A DNA stretch of 64,000 nucleotides from Acanthacorydalis orientalis (Eukaryota > Arthropoda > Insecta > Megaloptera > Corydalidae): NCBI GenBank assembly GCA_034766995.1, contig CM068315.1:37548818-37612817 (forward strand). Reading direction: 5' to 3'. The notes under the pieces were generated by a model that saw nothing but the letters and a program-made list of their open reading frames with translations, made no database searches and was not told the origin of the DNA. The position numbers were made by a program, and so were the translations under genes. Positions within the stretch are counted from its first letter, which is position 1. Every line of letters starts with the position of its first letter. Positions 51,974-64,000 of the stretch are shown in pieces.

Positions 51974-52345
51974 CAAAGGGGTTCTTCCCACTACTCGGTA
52001 AGCTCGATGACCAGCCGCGGGGGGGTCTTCGTTGTCTAACGCTCGATCTTTCCTAACACATATCAGAAATTAACAAATTATACGCACAAATATCTGCATA
52101 AAATGTAAGTAGTAACATTTTTATCGGAAAAGTTTATGAAAATTAATAACAAAATACACTTTCAAAATGTATAATATTTTTTTTTGCTCCAAAGCTTCAG
52201 TGAATACAATATTTTGAATAAATGTCATCTTTTTTACATTTAAATCGTGTACATCTCTTTCCTTGTACACCGTGTGAGAGTTACATACATATGACTGATG
52301 ACAACCAATGAGAATCGATATATATCGACAAATATCGATCAAACT
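51974..52345 (-). mobile_element. Helitron-like element (copy 4)
   Basis: Aligns with 32438-32795 along its length (acaaattatacgca, aaaagttta, gcttcagtgaatac, gagagttacatacat, gactgatga). The 3' end region is degraded: the CTGG and hairpin have become a CTTTG-like sequence at 51974, and a run of seven G (51999-52025 region) interrupts it. It has no coding capacity. Confidence 0.6.
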
Positions 52346-54175
<1,830 letters not shown>

Positions 54176-54743
54176 TTAGGATGGTACGAAAATAATTACG
54201 GTTTTTGTTTTCGGAATTCTAACCTTAATTATATTCAATGTGTCATTTCATCGTGTTCATGCTAATATCATTTTAAAGTGCAATTTCGATCTGTATTTTG
54301 ATAACATCGGCTTTGGTTTTATTATTCATTTTCGGTCTGTATTTTCAAGTTATTATTAATTTTGCTTCAAATTGGGCTATTGAATTAAAGATGGAAATAA
54401 GAGAAAATTTTTGTAAGAGTTCAAAACGGGTAGTAAAGCATCAGAAACTCCTCGTAAACTAAACGATGCTTTTGATGTGGGTACTGTTAAGGAACGTACA
54501 GTGCAATTGTGGTTCCGAAAATTTCGTGCTAGAGACGAGAGCTTTGAAAATGAAGAAGGTTGAGAGCGTTATTCTTCAGTTTATAACGACCAACTAAAGG
54601 CGTTAGTTGGATTAAAACCACGCACAACAATTCGAGAACTTCTACAAATGTTAGGCGCTAATTATCCAACAGTTCCGGACCACTGAAAACAGCTAACTGA
54701 GAAAAATGAATATAAATTTGAAGGACATAAACTAGAAATCTAA
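54176..54743 (+). mobile_element. Deletion-derivative mariner, lineage 2 copy 5
   Basis: The left end is ttaggatggtacgaaaataa and the 3' end is eroded (cataaactagaaatctaa where sister copies have the full inverted repeat). The 5' region carries an extra partial duplication of the ttcggtctgtatttt word. The ATG at 54391 opens the DNA-binding half (KLNDAFDVGTVKERTVQLWF, FRARDESFENEEG then stop, QLKALVGLKPRTTIRELLQM). The frame passes into the terminal region after NYPTVPDH. The catalytic domain is absent, as in the other four copies. Confidence 0.88.
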
Positions 54744-55140
54744 TATAATCGATTTAAAAATACATCTAATTCAAATAATTGATTATCTGTATATTTAAAA
54801 TTATAAAGTTGAACGAAGTCTATAAATCATAGTTTCGTTTAAGTTTATCAATTTGAGTAAAATTACATACAGTTTCTCATTGGAAGAAAGAAAAAAATGA
54901 TTTTAATATAAAATTAGTTTTCTTGAATACTCAACAAGCAAAATGTAATAAAATATCCACCAATGAAACTTAATATATTATATAATAAACCAGATAAATT
55001 ATTTATTATTAACTTAAACGAAAATAAATCATTATAAATGTTTTTTTAATTAATTACTTATTAGAATGATTTCTTGTAAACTATATTACAGTTTTTTTTC
55101 ATATACAATAAAACTTTTATGTTGAATGAAATTTAACCAA
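54744..55140. other. AT-rich non-coding stretch
   Basis: Nothing recognisable. Confidence 0.6.
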
Positions 55141-55194
55141 TTAAGAGACGTTCTCCTTCGATGCTCATAAACGTGCCATGCACGCTCCCGTTTT

Positions 55195-55236
55195 TTGGGG
55201 CAATATAAATTCAGTGTGTGCTATTTCCTCACGACG
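55195..55236 (+). promoter_or_regulatory. Possible TATA-containing promoter upstream of a small ORF
   Basis: A TATA-like caatataaat (55201-55210) lies 27 bp before the ATG of the 38-codon ORF, within a short less A+T-rich segment (cacgctcccg, ggggc). A TCAGT word follows at 55211, closer than usual for an initiator paired with this TATA. In such A+T-rich DNA a TATA match is weak evidence. Confidence 0.2.
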
Positions 55237-55353
55237 ATGTCAAGTAACAATGGTATTGGAAAAGTTATCGCTACTATTTTTGTAGTAATTCTATTCTTTT
55301 CTACTATATTTCTCTGGGAATTTATGACATTTATAGCAGATTATTGCCCATAA
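55237..55353 (+). CDS. Candidate 38-residue single-pass membrane micropeptide
   Basis: ATG at 55237 to TAA at 55353. The peptide starts MSSNNGIGK, continues with a hydrophobic stretch VIATIFVVILFFSTIFLW (about residues 10-27, long enough to span a membrane), and ends EFMTFIADYCP. A short polar N-terminus carrying one Lys, one hydrophobic helix and an acidic tail is the layout of known regulatory micropeptides, such as those acting on ion pumps in insect muscle, but I see no sequence match to any. It avoids (TA)n sequence and mixes codons normally. Random A+T-rich frames also yield hydrophobic residues, so chance is a serious alternative. A 15-codon upstream frame (from about 55159) precedes it. 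Confidence 0.25.
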   Translation: MSSNNGIGKVIATIFVVILFFSTIFLWEFMTFIADYCP

Positions 55354-55360
55354 GTAACAT

Positions 55361-56850
55361 AGGAATGGTGTTATTGTTTATAAACAGAGAAATTTACGAC
55401 GTAATGAAAGTGTCTATCACACACACACACACACACATACACACATATATATATATATATATGTGCGTATGTAGATATAATAATAAAACTTTTCTGGAGT
55501 TTAAAGTCTTGAATCATTTTGTATCTTATACTGTACATATATATATATATATAAATTCTAGTCACTTTCGTTCAATGTTTCATTTAAAAAATATTTTTAA
55601 AATAAATATATTGTTATGAATTCAAACAGAAATAAAATAAATTTTGAATTGTTTTACCTGAATTTCTCCGTGTGTTAAAGAGTTAAAATTTAATAAAAAT
55701 CACATAAAAGTAATTTATTTAAGTAAACGTTTAATAAAATAAATTAATTCAATTTAATTAATTGGAGTTTTAATATCTTAAGACATACAAACAACTGAAA
55801 ATAATATAAAGTATACAAATATATTCATCATCACATCGTTCATTATAACGAAAAAAATATTGGATTCAAAGTAGAAATATTCTTAACAGGGTACGATATA
55901 AATTAAAACTAATATTTTTGAAAGATTACCAACCATCAGAATTGAATTTATTGTGTTACTTTTTAATATGATACAAAGTTTATGTAGGTTCTGAATAAAA
56001 CAATTTTGAGAAATTAAATTTCATAAATAATTAAAATTAAATATTTTACTTAAAAGTCTATAAAATAATCCTTTCAATTTAATTAATAAAATGTAATGAT
56101 AATAACATACTAGTGATAATATCAATTTTATATTTATAATTTTCTTTTAGTCTTTAAGAAATATTGGATTAATTATAAAAACAGATAAATAAATAATAAA
56201 AATAAGTACATCTCTTCAACACTTGCTAATTTTTAATATAAAAAAATAAGCAAATGTAACCAAATTTATTCTTCAAGTTACATGTTATATTTTTTTTAAG
56301 AATAATATACAAATTAGTAAAAAATACGTTTTTATATAAAGTGTTTTTCCAATTTATAAAAAATTATTAATTTTAATTTCAGAATTAAAAAAACTTTTAA
56401 TATATATTTTTTTTCAAAAAATACGTTTATTTTTAATATAACATCCCATTTTTTGAATATACAAGTGAAAAATTAATATATTTTGCATTAACTACTATAT
56501 AATTAGAGAAAGTCATATTGATTTAATATTAAGAACCATTCTTATATCTAATAATTTTAATAAAGTAGTTTTATTAGTTATTAAAAATAAATAAAATATG
56601 TAATGTTGTTACTGAAAATGGAACATAATATTTTCTCGGCATATTTTTTAACTTGAAAATGTATTTACCATATAACAAAATTGTTCGATTCAAATATGAA
56701 TTGAATTTTTATTTGACGTTGTTGTACGATTTGAACGTTTAAATCATGTTTAATATCTTCTAGATATGAATTTTTGCACGAAAGCAATATAACACACATA
56801 AAACTCTTCGATTTCTATGGCACGTGTTAGTCATCACATGCGTATAAGCA

Positions 56851-56906
<56 letters not shown>

Positions 56907-57362
56907 CGTGTGGGTGTGTGTATGTGTGTACATAACAAAGCTTACATGATGTATGTAGGACGAATGTTTTTCATTTTCGAGTAAGGAATGAAAAGAGAAA
57001 CCCAGAAACCCTACGTAATTACATTCTTCGAATTACTAACTCTATTTAGAAGGATCAAAACAAAAATTAAAAGATATAAATCATTTTGTGTTTAGAGTTG
57101 TGAACGAAAAATTATATCTATTATTAGAAAAGTTTTTGAATTGAATTTAGTGAATGTTTTTAGGAAATAAAAAGAATTGTAACAGTTCTTTTGAAAATAA
57201 TTATTACATATAACCAGATATGAATACTAAACACATATTAATTTTAATATAAATTAAAATTAATTGTAAAAAAATATTGTTAAAAATTACTTGTTAAAAC
57301 TCCTTAGTTGAAAAATCCTCATCTGTGACAAATATTCTTTTTAAAATTAAAATAGAAAATTA
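55361..57362. other. AT-rich non-coding stretch with microsatellites
   Basis: No gene is seen. Simple repeats lie at 55417-55462 (CA then TA), 55536-55553 and 56858-56932 (TA then TG). Confidence 0.65.
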
Positions 57363-57932
57363 TTAGGTCGATGCAAAAATAATTTTGATTTTTACATATC
57401 AAGTATAAAGACGCATGTCAGTTAAAAATTATATTTATTAATCAAAGTAAAGACCATTGGCCTGCATACATTTCTCCTAACAGCTCTCGAGTTGTTTTAC
57501 ATGAGTCCGCTTCAATAATGGGTCTTAAATCATTATTATCTATAACTGAAAAACGTCCACGCCCCTCCTGATCATCAAGTCTTTTGTTTCCATTACGAAA
57601 TTTTTGGAACCAGTTTTTGCTCTGTAAGTTCACTAACTGAGTCTTCGCCAAAAACAAATTTGGTATTTCAAGCAGTTTTTTTCTGTTAATTTACGTCCCA
57701 ATTGAAACACATACAACGAAATCGCTCGAACTTGCTTTTTCCACGACCAATTTAAGAGGTTATATCCAACAATACTAAAGAATGAAAACAATAGATATAA
57801 GCTGAAATCAGTAGTACTTATTTCATTGCTTACAATGATGTATCATGACTATAACAAAAGTAACGATAACTAAAAAATTCGGTACCAAACATAAAATGAT
57901 AAAAACCGCAATTATTTTTGCAGAAACCTAAT
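57363..57932 (-). mobile_element. Internally deleted mariner, cecropia/Hsmar1-like ends (lineage 1, copy 2)
   Basis: The left end TTAGGTCGATGCAAAAATAA and the right end (inverse of TTAGGTTTCTGCAAAAATAA) are inverted repeats with TA on both sides; 570 bp. The left 100 bp match the mariner at 1972. On the minus strand, after a degraded N-terminus, the frame reads KNWFQKFRNGNKRLDDQEGR and then DNNDLRPIIEAD with a TTREL helix. It joins directly, one base out of frame, to the last codons of the transposase (EKCMQANGLYFD then stop, near 57462). Almost the whole catalytic domain is deleted, at a different point from the 1972 copy, so the two deletions were independent. Confidence 0.88.
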
Positions 57933-58861
57933 ATTTAATCACTGATTCTCTTTAAAATACTAAAAATAATACTTGTGTATAATTAAAAACATAATTGACG
58001 TTTAAATCCTTAAACGAAAAATAAATATTTTGTATAAAGTTTTAATTCCACTTTTAACCATTATTTTTAATAAGAATATATTACCGTGTGTTGATAAACC
58101 TATTTTAACTATATTATGTAAATTCGGTATTAGCATGGCCATTAATAATAAAACTAATATTCTATTTTCTGAATGACCTAAAAATATATTAATGAGTTAA
58201 TATTTATACAATTCTAAGTTTTAGTGAAAAATAAATATTAAACGTTTGAATACGAATATACTGTTGCGTGTACGTATGTTCGTGCTGGTGAATTATATTA
58301 CTTGCTTAGATTTCAGAATATTATGGTACAATAAACTATTATTTGATAATCTAGAAACTAAAATTCGAGTTTTCGAAATATTCAAACAATTATGTTATAA
58401 TATATGCAGTTCTCTCCATCAAATATATTAATTTAACTAAACATATGTATCAGATATCTGCAATTTGACCCAGATGTTCGTAAACATTTATAACTCGTGT
58501 CAGGCCTTTTGTATGTTTAACATAATAGGGTCAAGTTTAGGATACGCCTTCATTTGTCTAGTTAGTTCTAGAAATGAAACTTGTTTGCTGTATACAATGT
58601 TCATTGTTCAAAGAGGTTTTGGAATCTGAAGCGTCATGTTTGAAATTGTTGGATGTCGACTGTACGTACCAAATGAATGCTATTGTGTTTCTCAATTTAT
58701 ATAATTCGAATCAATGTTCGCGTATTGATTTAAGAAATGATTTAGTTACTTATTTAATTAAGAACATATCTCTTTCGTTTATATCTTGCTTCGTAACACT
58801 TCATAGTTTATGATTTTGTACAGAAATCCATATATTCCAATAATAATTGACTTTCTAAGAG

Positions 58862-58909
<48 letters not shown>

Positions 58910-59269
58910 GTGCGTGTGTGTGTCTTGAAAATCTTGCATATATATGATAATATATTCAGCAGTTTTTCTATATCATTTAAGTAAGAAAACCTTTTTTATA
59001 TAGAACTAAATGGAAGTCAAACAAATCTCTTTTGTATTATTCTTAGTCGTTGACGTCTCGATTGAAATGCAATACATAAGTTATTCAAGATACGAAGCTG
59101 GCGCATTCTTATAAAACACGGAATTTAAAGTTGGTTCAACTTCATACTAAATTGATTTACAACTTTTGTTTTGATGAATTTCCTCTAAACTTATTGCATT
59201 CATTAATTTATTAAATTTTTCAAATTCTTAGTATAGACCACAAATATGCGGGTATAATCAACAAATATT
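57933..59269. other. AT-rich non-coding stretch
   Basis: (TA)n with a short TG tail at 58864-58922. A 79-codon frame at 58574-58813 begins with ATG (MKLVCCIQCSLFKEVLESEA) but has no recognised domain and may be chance. Otherwise nothing is recognised. Confidence 0.5.
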
Positions 59270-60363
59270 CAATCAATACTTTTTTTAAAGAATCGTTTTT
59301 TTCTGATTTCCTTTTAGTTAAGGAAATACACATATAAATATTGGTATTAATTCACAAAAAAAGAACCGTATTGCTATGGGTTGAACATTTCACGGCCACA
59401 GGATTAGCGTTAAAACGAGAACCTAGAAGTCTACGGAGCGTTCGGACACCAGAAAATGTCAACGCTGTGACATATTCAAATTTTCAATCTTCCAAACGTT
59501 CAGGCTGTGACCATTCTTCTGCTTTGGGGTTATCTGATCGAACTGTTGAGAAAATTTTACACGCTGATCTTAAGTTCCATTCATACAAAATGGTGGTTGT
59601 TCAGGAACTTAAGAAACGCATGTGGGAGAACTGAATGTTATGTTGTGAGGATATACATCAAGTTGTTCCTTCAAACGCTGTTCTTACAAGTGACGAAACT
59701 CACTTTCATTTTTCTAGCTACTTTAATAAGCACAATTTTTTGTTATTGGCCGGAAAACAATCCTCATCAGTTCATGAATGGCCTACACAACCAAAGTCTC
59801 ACTGAATGCTGTTGCAGATTTTGGTGTTTACATATCAAACTTTTTTGAGGAGAAAGGCAAAACGGTTACAGTAACTTCTCGTCGCTATGTGAAGATGCTA
59901 CAGAATTTTTCGAAACTGAAACCCCCCGAACTTGGAAATCAAGATGTGTAGTTTCAACAGGATGGGGCTACCGCTTGCACGGCGAGCAGATCAATAGAAG
60001 TTTTAAGAAAACTGCTTCCAATATATTTGATCTCGTTATGCGGTAACTTTGATTGGCCTGTATGTTCACACGATCTCGCCGCTTGTGTTTTTTTTTCTTT
60101 GGGGCCATCTGAAATCTGAGGTCTACAAACAGCGACCAACAACCATTAATGAACTGAAGGTGGCTAAGTGCCAAGAAATTTTATCGATAATTCCGGAAAT
60201 GACCCACCGAGTGATGTTAAAGTTCAGAAATCGGCTACAAATGTATATCGCGAATGAAGGTCACCATCTGGACGATATCATGTTTAAAACTAATGGAATA
60301 TAATCTGTATTCTATGCACTATTAGATTATATAATAACATTTCGAATAACATTTACCATCCCT
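59270..60363 (+). mobile_element. Rosa-like (DD41D) element relic (copy 2)
   Basis: It aligns with the element at 36194 over the transposase and 3' untranslated region (RSVRTPENVNAV; the final ctatgcactattagatta words). The 5' inverted repeat is absent, and the 3' end is degraded (accatccctttt where the other copy has accgcaccct). The start of the alignment matches the fragment at 35945-36012. Confidence 0.8.
59281..60303 (+). pseudogene. Rosa-like transposase pseudogene (copy 2)
   Basis: Blocks in order, over more than one frame: LLWVEHFTATGLALKREPR, RSVRTPENVNAV, SALGLSDRTVEKILHADLKF (second helix-turn-helix) and YKMVVVQELK. TSDETHFHF carries the first catalytic Asp near 59695. VTSRRYVKMLQNF leads to FQQDGATACT with the second Asp near 59965. 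After exactly 41 residues in one open frame comes AACVFF, where Val replaces the third Asp. GHLKSEVYKQRPTTINELK and FRNRLQMYIANEGHH end the protein at 60303. The 41-residue interval places the family with DD41D/rosa-type transposases. It is inactivated by that substitution, a stop in place of Trp before FQQDG, and frameshifts. Confidence 0.85.
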
Positions 60364-60409
60364 TTTTTGCTAATCTTTAAGGTCTGGGAGGTTTTATTGC
60401 TAAGACATG

Positions 60410-60441
<32 letters not shown>

Positions 60442-60954
60442 TATTTCTGTATATATATAACATAAGAAGATTTGTTTGAATAAACAGTCTTTATTAGTAA
60501 AAGACAAAAAATCCATTAAATATCTAACAGTTTTATTTGAAAATGTATGTACCATATAAAAGAAATATTTCATACATATATTCATAAAATAACTGATAGA
60601 AATTTTTTATGACTTCTGATCTAAATACTTAGGAATAAGAAAAGCGTGAATGTAGAAACACATTTTAATTTTCAATAAAACTTTTTATATTTAAATATTA
60701 TGGATCATAATGTTTAATCTTTCTTCTGATTTTAAAAAAAAATAAGATTTGCGATTTATTAAACCCACTAGAGAGGGAAAGTACGTAATGATACATATAA
60801 TTTAATAGTTAAATATATTTTTATTCCAATAATAGCTAATGTTTTGATGTAACATTTTACATATACAGTTGCAAATTCATTACAATTAGGAAAGTTGGAT
60901 CATTAACGCGTTTTCATTTAGTTTTATTAGTGTAAAGATAAAAAAACATATTCG

Positions 60955-61007
<53 letters not shown>

Positions 61008-62014
61008 TAAAATAATCAATTGGCAAAAAGTTGAATATATGCAAAAGTATTCTTTTTATGACAAAATCCCAGATTACATTAAACCTTTATTAGGTACTTT
61101 TTACTCTCATGAAAATGTCACAACCTTTTTAGTTAATTCTAATAAATAATAGATAAAATGAATTTTATATTAGATCTACTAAGAAAAATGTCGTAAACAT
61201 GTATAATTGTATCACATCATTATATAAAATGTAGTTATTTTGTTGAATACGTGTAAAATGATTCAATTTTGAATTTAAACTATACCGAAAAAAATATGTG
61301 TCAAAGTACATTTACTGTAAACTACCCTTAAAATATATATATAAAATTAGAATTGAGATAGATATAATTATTTTATATCCGAAACTATTAAAATGTTTTC
61401 ATTTACTGTAACATACTTTGTAAATCATAGCTAAATTTTTTTTAAATACATTATTCTTAATTACTCAAACAATTAAAGAAATTTTCAATTGTATACAAAC
61501 TTCTATTTATTTTACAACCACTTCAAATAAAATATCTATAATAAACATTACGAAGTGTAATTTTTATTACTTTCGTGTATGTCAATTGAAAGATTTATGT
61601 AAAAGCAATTTCCTAATGGAGTGTTCTAATTGAAAAACGTTATTTATATAGTGTTTAAATAAAGAATGATACAAAGTAATATCAACGAATTGCACAGTAT
61701 TAAGTATTAGAATTCATATAGCAAAACCGAAAAAACGATTATAATACAATAAACTTACTTCATCAGGAAACGTGCCACTAACTAAATCGACACACGCCGC
61801 TCATGAGATCCAATTAGTTTTGAATCAAAAGCAACAAAACACCAGCATGTCTCGAACCCATTTATAATGAATAATGGTGTCCATTGCAACAGTGTTGATA
61901 TAGCTTTCTGAAACAAGAAGATACAGGTACATTATTACAGTATACATTCTTTACTACCTATATAACTGAATAGACACATGTATGTATGTATATATATGTA
62001 CATATATATCTATA

Positions 62015-62067
<53 letters not shown>

Positions 62068-62538
62068 CACACACACATATACTTTTGTAGTTACAAAATG
62101 TGTATCATATTTTACTTGTTCGCTGATTCATGCAAGGCAATTTGTAATCAGACTTCATAGATATGTACCACTGTATCCACTTTATGTATAATAGAATGAT
62201 ACGTGCATAATATTACTATACAAACGTATATGAAATCTAATATCAACATTAGTTATTGAATAAAATAAGCGGACTGAAACCGATAATCGTCAAATGAAAT
62301 AAATGTTGGTTATTTAAATAGACTGGTTTTTACTTGAAGGGTCATAAAGAATTCGAAACAATCGTTAAGATTGAAAATTATTTATGGTGAAAATTGATAA
62401 GTTTCGACTTAAAATTAAGGCGGATAATTACGTAGTACGCTTCGATCGTTCTATAAGCTTGAAATTTAGGAAATTAATGTAATATAATTAAAATTTCCGT
62501 TCGAGCTATTTATCTTATTAAAGAGATTTTTAGTATAG

Positions 62539-62587
<49 letters not shown>

Positions 62588-63092
62588 CACACATATATGT
62601 ATATATATATACACACACATACATACACAAGTTGCACCTGTTTTGATCAGGTATTTATATAACGCTATGACTGTTTTACATTGGTAGCTTTTGTTGATTA
62701 TTTTGTCGTTTCAAATGTAAACTCATTGACATTTAAGAACTTATGAATATTCAATTATGATTTATGTTCAATATTTTGTATATTAATCAACAATTCGATA
62801 TTTTATGATTAAAATATATTTGTAATTAACTATTTTTAATAAATAACTAGCTGTAAATACTATAAAACAGTTACAAACGAATCAATTTTAAATAATGTGC
62901 GATAATTTACTAATCACAAATTAAACATAACATAATTATATTAATATACGCGTATTAATATTACTTTTTATCAGTTGACCCAGTATTTAATTTTAGATTA
63001 ATATCGACCTTTTTAATAATAGTATTTAGTATCTTTCTATCACTATGATGTTTGTTAGTTTTTAAATTCGTCAGAATTTGTTGAATTAATGT

Positions 63093-63148
<56 letters not shown>

Positions 63149-63903
63149 CAAACATACATACATACATACATACATACATACATGCATAGTATTTTTTTAT
63201 TTTCTACTTCTTTATCTATTAAAATATTCGTTATTTGATTTTTGAATCACAAATTACAATATATTTTTTTCTTTAATAAATACATATAATAAAATATTTG
63301 TTAATAAAAGTATATATTGGTTAATAATAGAGAATAAAATAACAAAAATATTTTTTACACACTTTACTAATAAATTTTAAGAAGTATTTTATGATTATAA
63401 TTCACATACTTCATTATACTTTATTTCCAAATCCAGTTAAATAACATTTTTCTTTTAAAAAAAAACAACAAAAATGAAGGAAATAACAACGTTAAAATGC
63501 CCCATGAATAGAAATGTTTAATCTTTTTCCGTACGCTAAATGAACTACTGGATTTTTTCTCATAAAATCGATCCTAATCAGAAAAAAATATACAGTTCAC
63601 TTTATTCAAAATCAAACTCATTTTTTCACATGTTATTAAAAATACATTAAGGCCTTCATTCTCGGAGCATTTATTTCGTCTTTATTGAACCACGATCGAT
63701 TTTCACTAGAGATACACATTTTGCTCACGTTCGTACTGGATTATTGGACGATGTTCCTTGAATCGAAAAAAAACTGCCATGCATATACTCCGCACATATC
63801 CTTTTAGCGCTTTCTAGAAATATGTTACATATGACCTGATCGCATTTTTTCAAGTATTGATATATCGTTATATTAGTATTCTCGACTATTCTTCACACAT
63901 ATA

Positions 63904-63949
<46 letters not shown>

Positions 63950-64000
63950 AAATTAATTTAATGCACAATATACACATTACGTAATGTAAAAAAGGACAAT
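60364..64000. other. AT-rich non-coding stretch with microsatellites
   Basis: No gene is seen in 3.6 kb. Simple repeats lie at 60408-60457, 60957-61008, 61976-62080, 62545-62630, 63096-63185 and 63904-63946. Patches at 61750-61920 and 63640-63870 are slightly less A+T-rich but unrecognised. Confidence 0.65.
63096..63185. repeat. Compound (TA)n-(CATA)n microsatellite
   Basis: About 45 bp of TA, then about eight CATA tetranucleotide units. Confidence 0.95.

Noticed and set aside
58574..58813. 79-codon ATG-started frame
   Set aside because: There is no recognisable domain, signal or neighbouring exon signals. It cannot be separated from chance in this composition.
61840..61870. tRNA T-arm-like word (inverse of tctcgaaccca)
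   Set aside because: No acceptor, D or anticodon stems can be drawn around it. No tRNA was found anywhere in the window.

Overview
This window looks like nuclear DNA from an arthropod, most likely an insect. The reasons are very high A+T throughout, dozens of (TA)n microsatellites (roughly one per kilobase), and a dense set of decayed DNA transposons of kinds common in insect genomes: several mariner lineages, DD41D/rosa-like elements, hAT MITEs, a pogo/Tigger-like element and a Helitron-like family. The species cannot be named from the sequence. No confident host protein-coding gene, rRNA, tRNA, CRISPR array or bacterial-style operon was found. The window reads as intergenic or deep intronic DNA.

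Layout. 1-13 kb: two mariner lineages with cecropia/Hsmar1-like ends (1972-2665; 3242-3739, 6920-7465, 8220-8792), a 200-bp direct duplication (7827-8024 and 9363-9559) and a Helitron-like end (12200-12524). 13-20 kb: a third mariner inside a (TA)n tract (13986-14804), a truncated mariner derivative with a fold-back (15242-15615), a Helitron-like end (16670) and a hAT MITE with 8-bp target duplication (19627-19878). 20-31 kb: microsatellites, a pogo/Tigger-like element (22271-23063) and a relative (30341-30786), a gene-like GC island (25990-26560), an interrupted DDE transposase relic (27240-28440) and a smaller one (29510-29810). 31-40 kb: Helitron-like copy (32438-32795), mariner derivative (35358-35839), rosa-like fragment plus near-complete rosa-like element (35850-36012, 36194-37444), a second GC island (38190-38520) and the largest (TA)n tract (38846-39127). 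40-49 kb: deletion-derivative mariner (40774-41340), small hAT MITE (45186-45324), near-complete mauritiana-like mariner (47282-48546), and a promoter-like island (48841-49340). 49-64 kb: Helitron-like copy (51974-52345), two more mariner derivatives (54176-54743, 57363-57932), a 38-codon ORF for a possible membrane micropeptide (55237-55353) and a second rosa-like relic (59270-60363).

How the parts fit together. Every transposase seen is broken, so nothing here can move by itself. The clearest theme is short mariner derivatives that lost the catalytic core but kept both ends and the N-terminal helix-turn-helix region. Five copies of one family share the same internal junction, and two copies of another mariner family share a different one. 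They therefore spread as non-autonomous units after the deletion, using a transposase encoded elsewhere. The second theme is physical association of TA-targeting elements with (TA)n microsatellites. All alignments were made by eye; no computation or database search was run.
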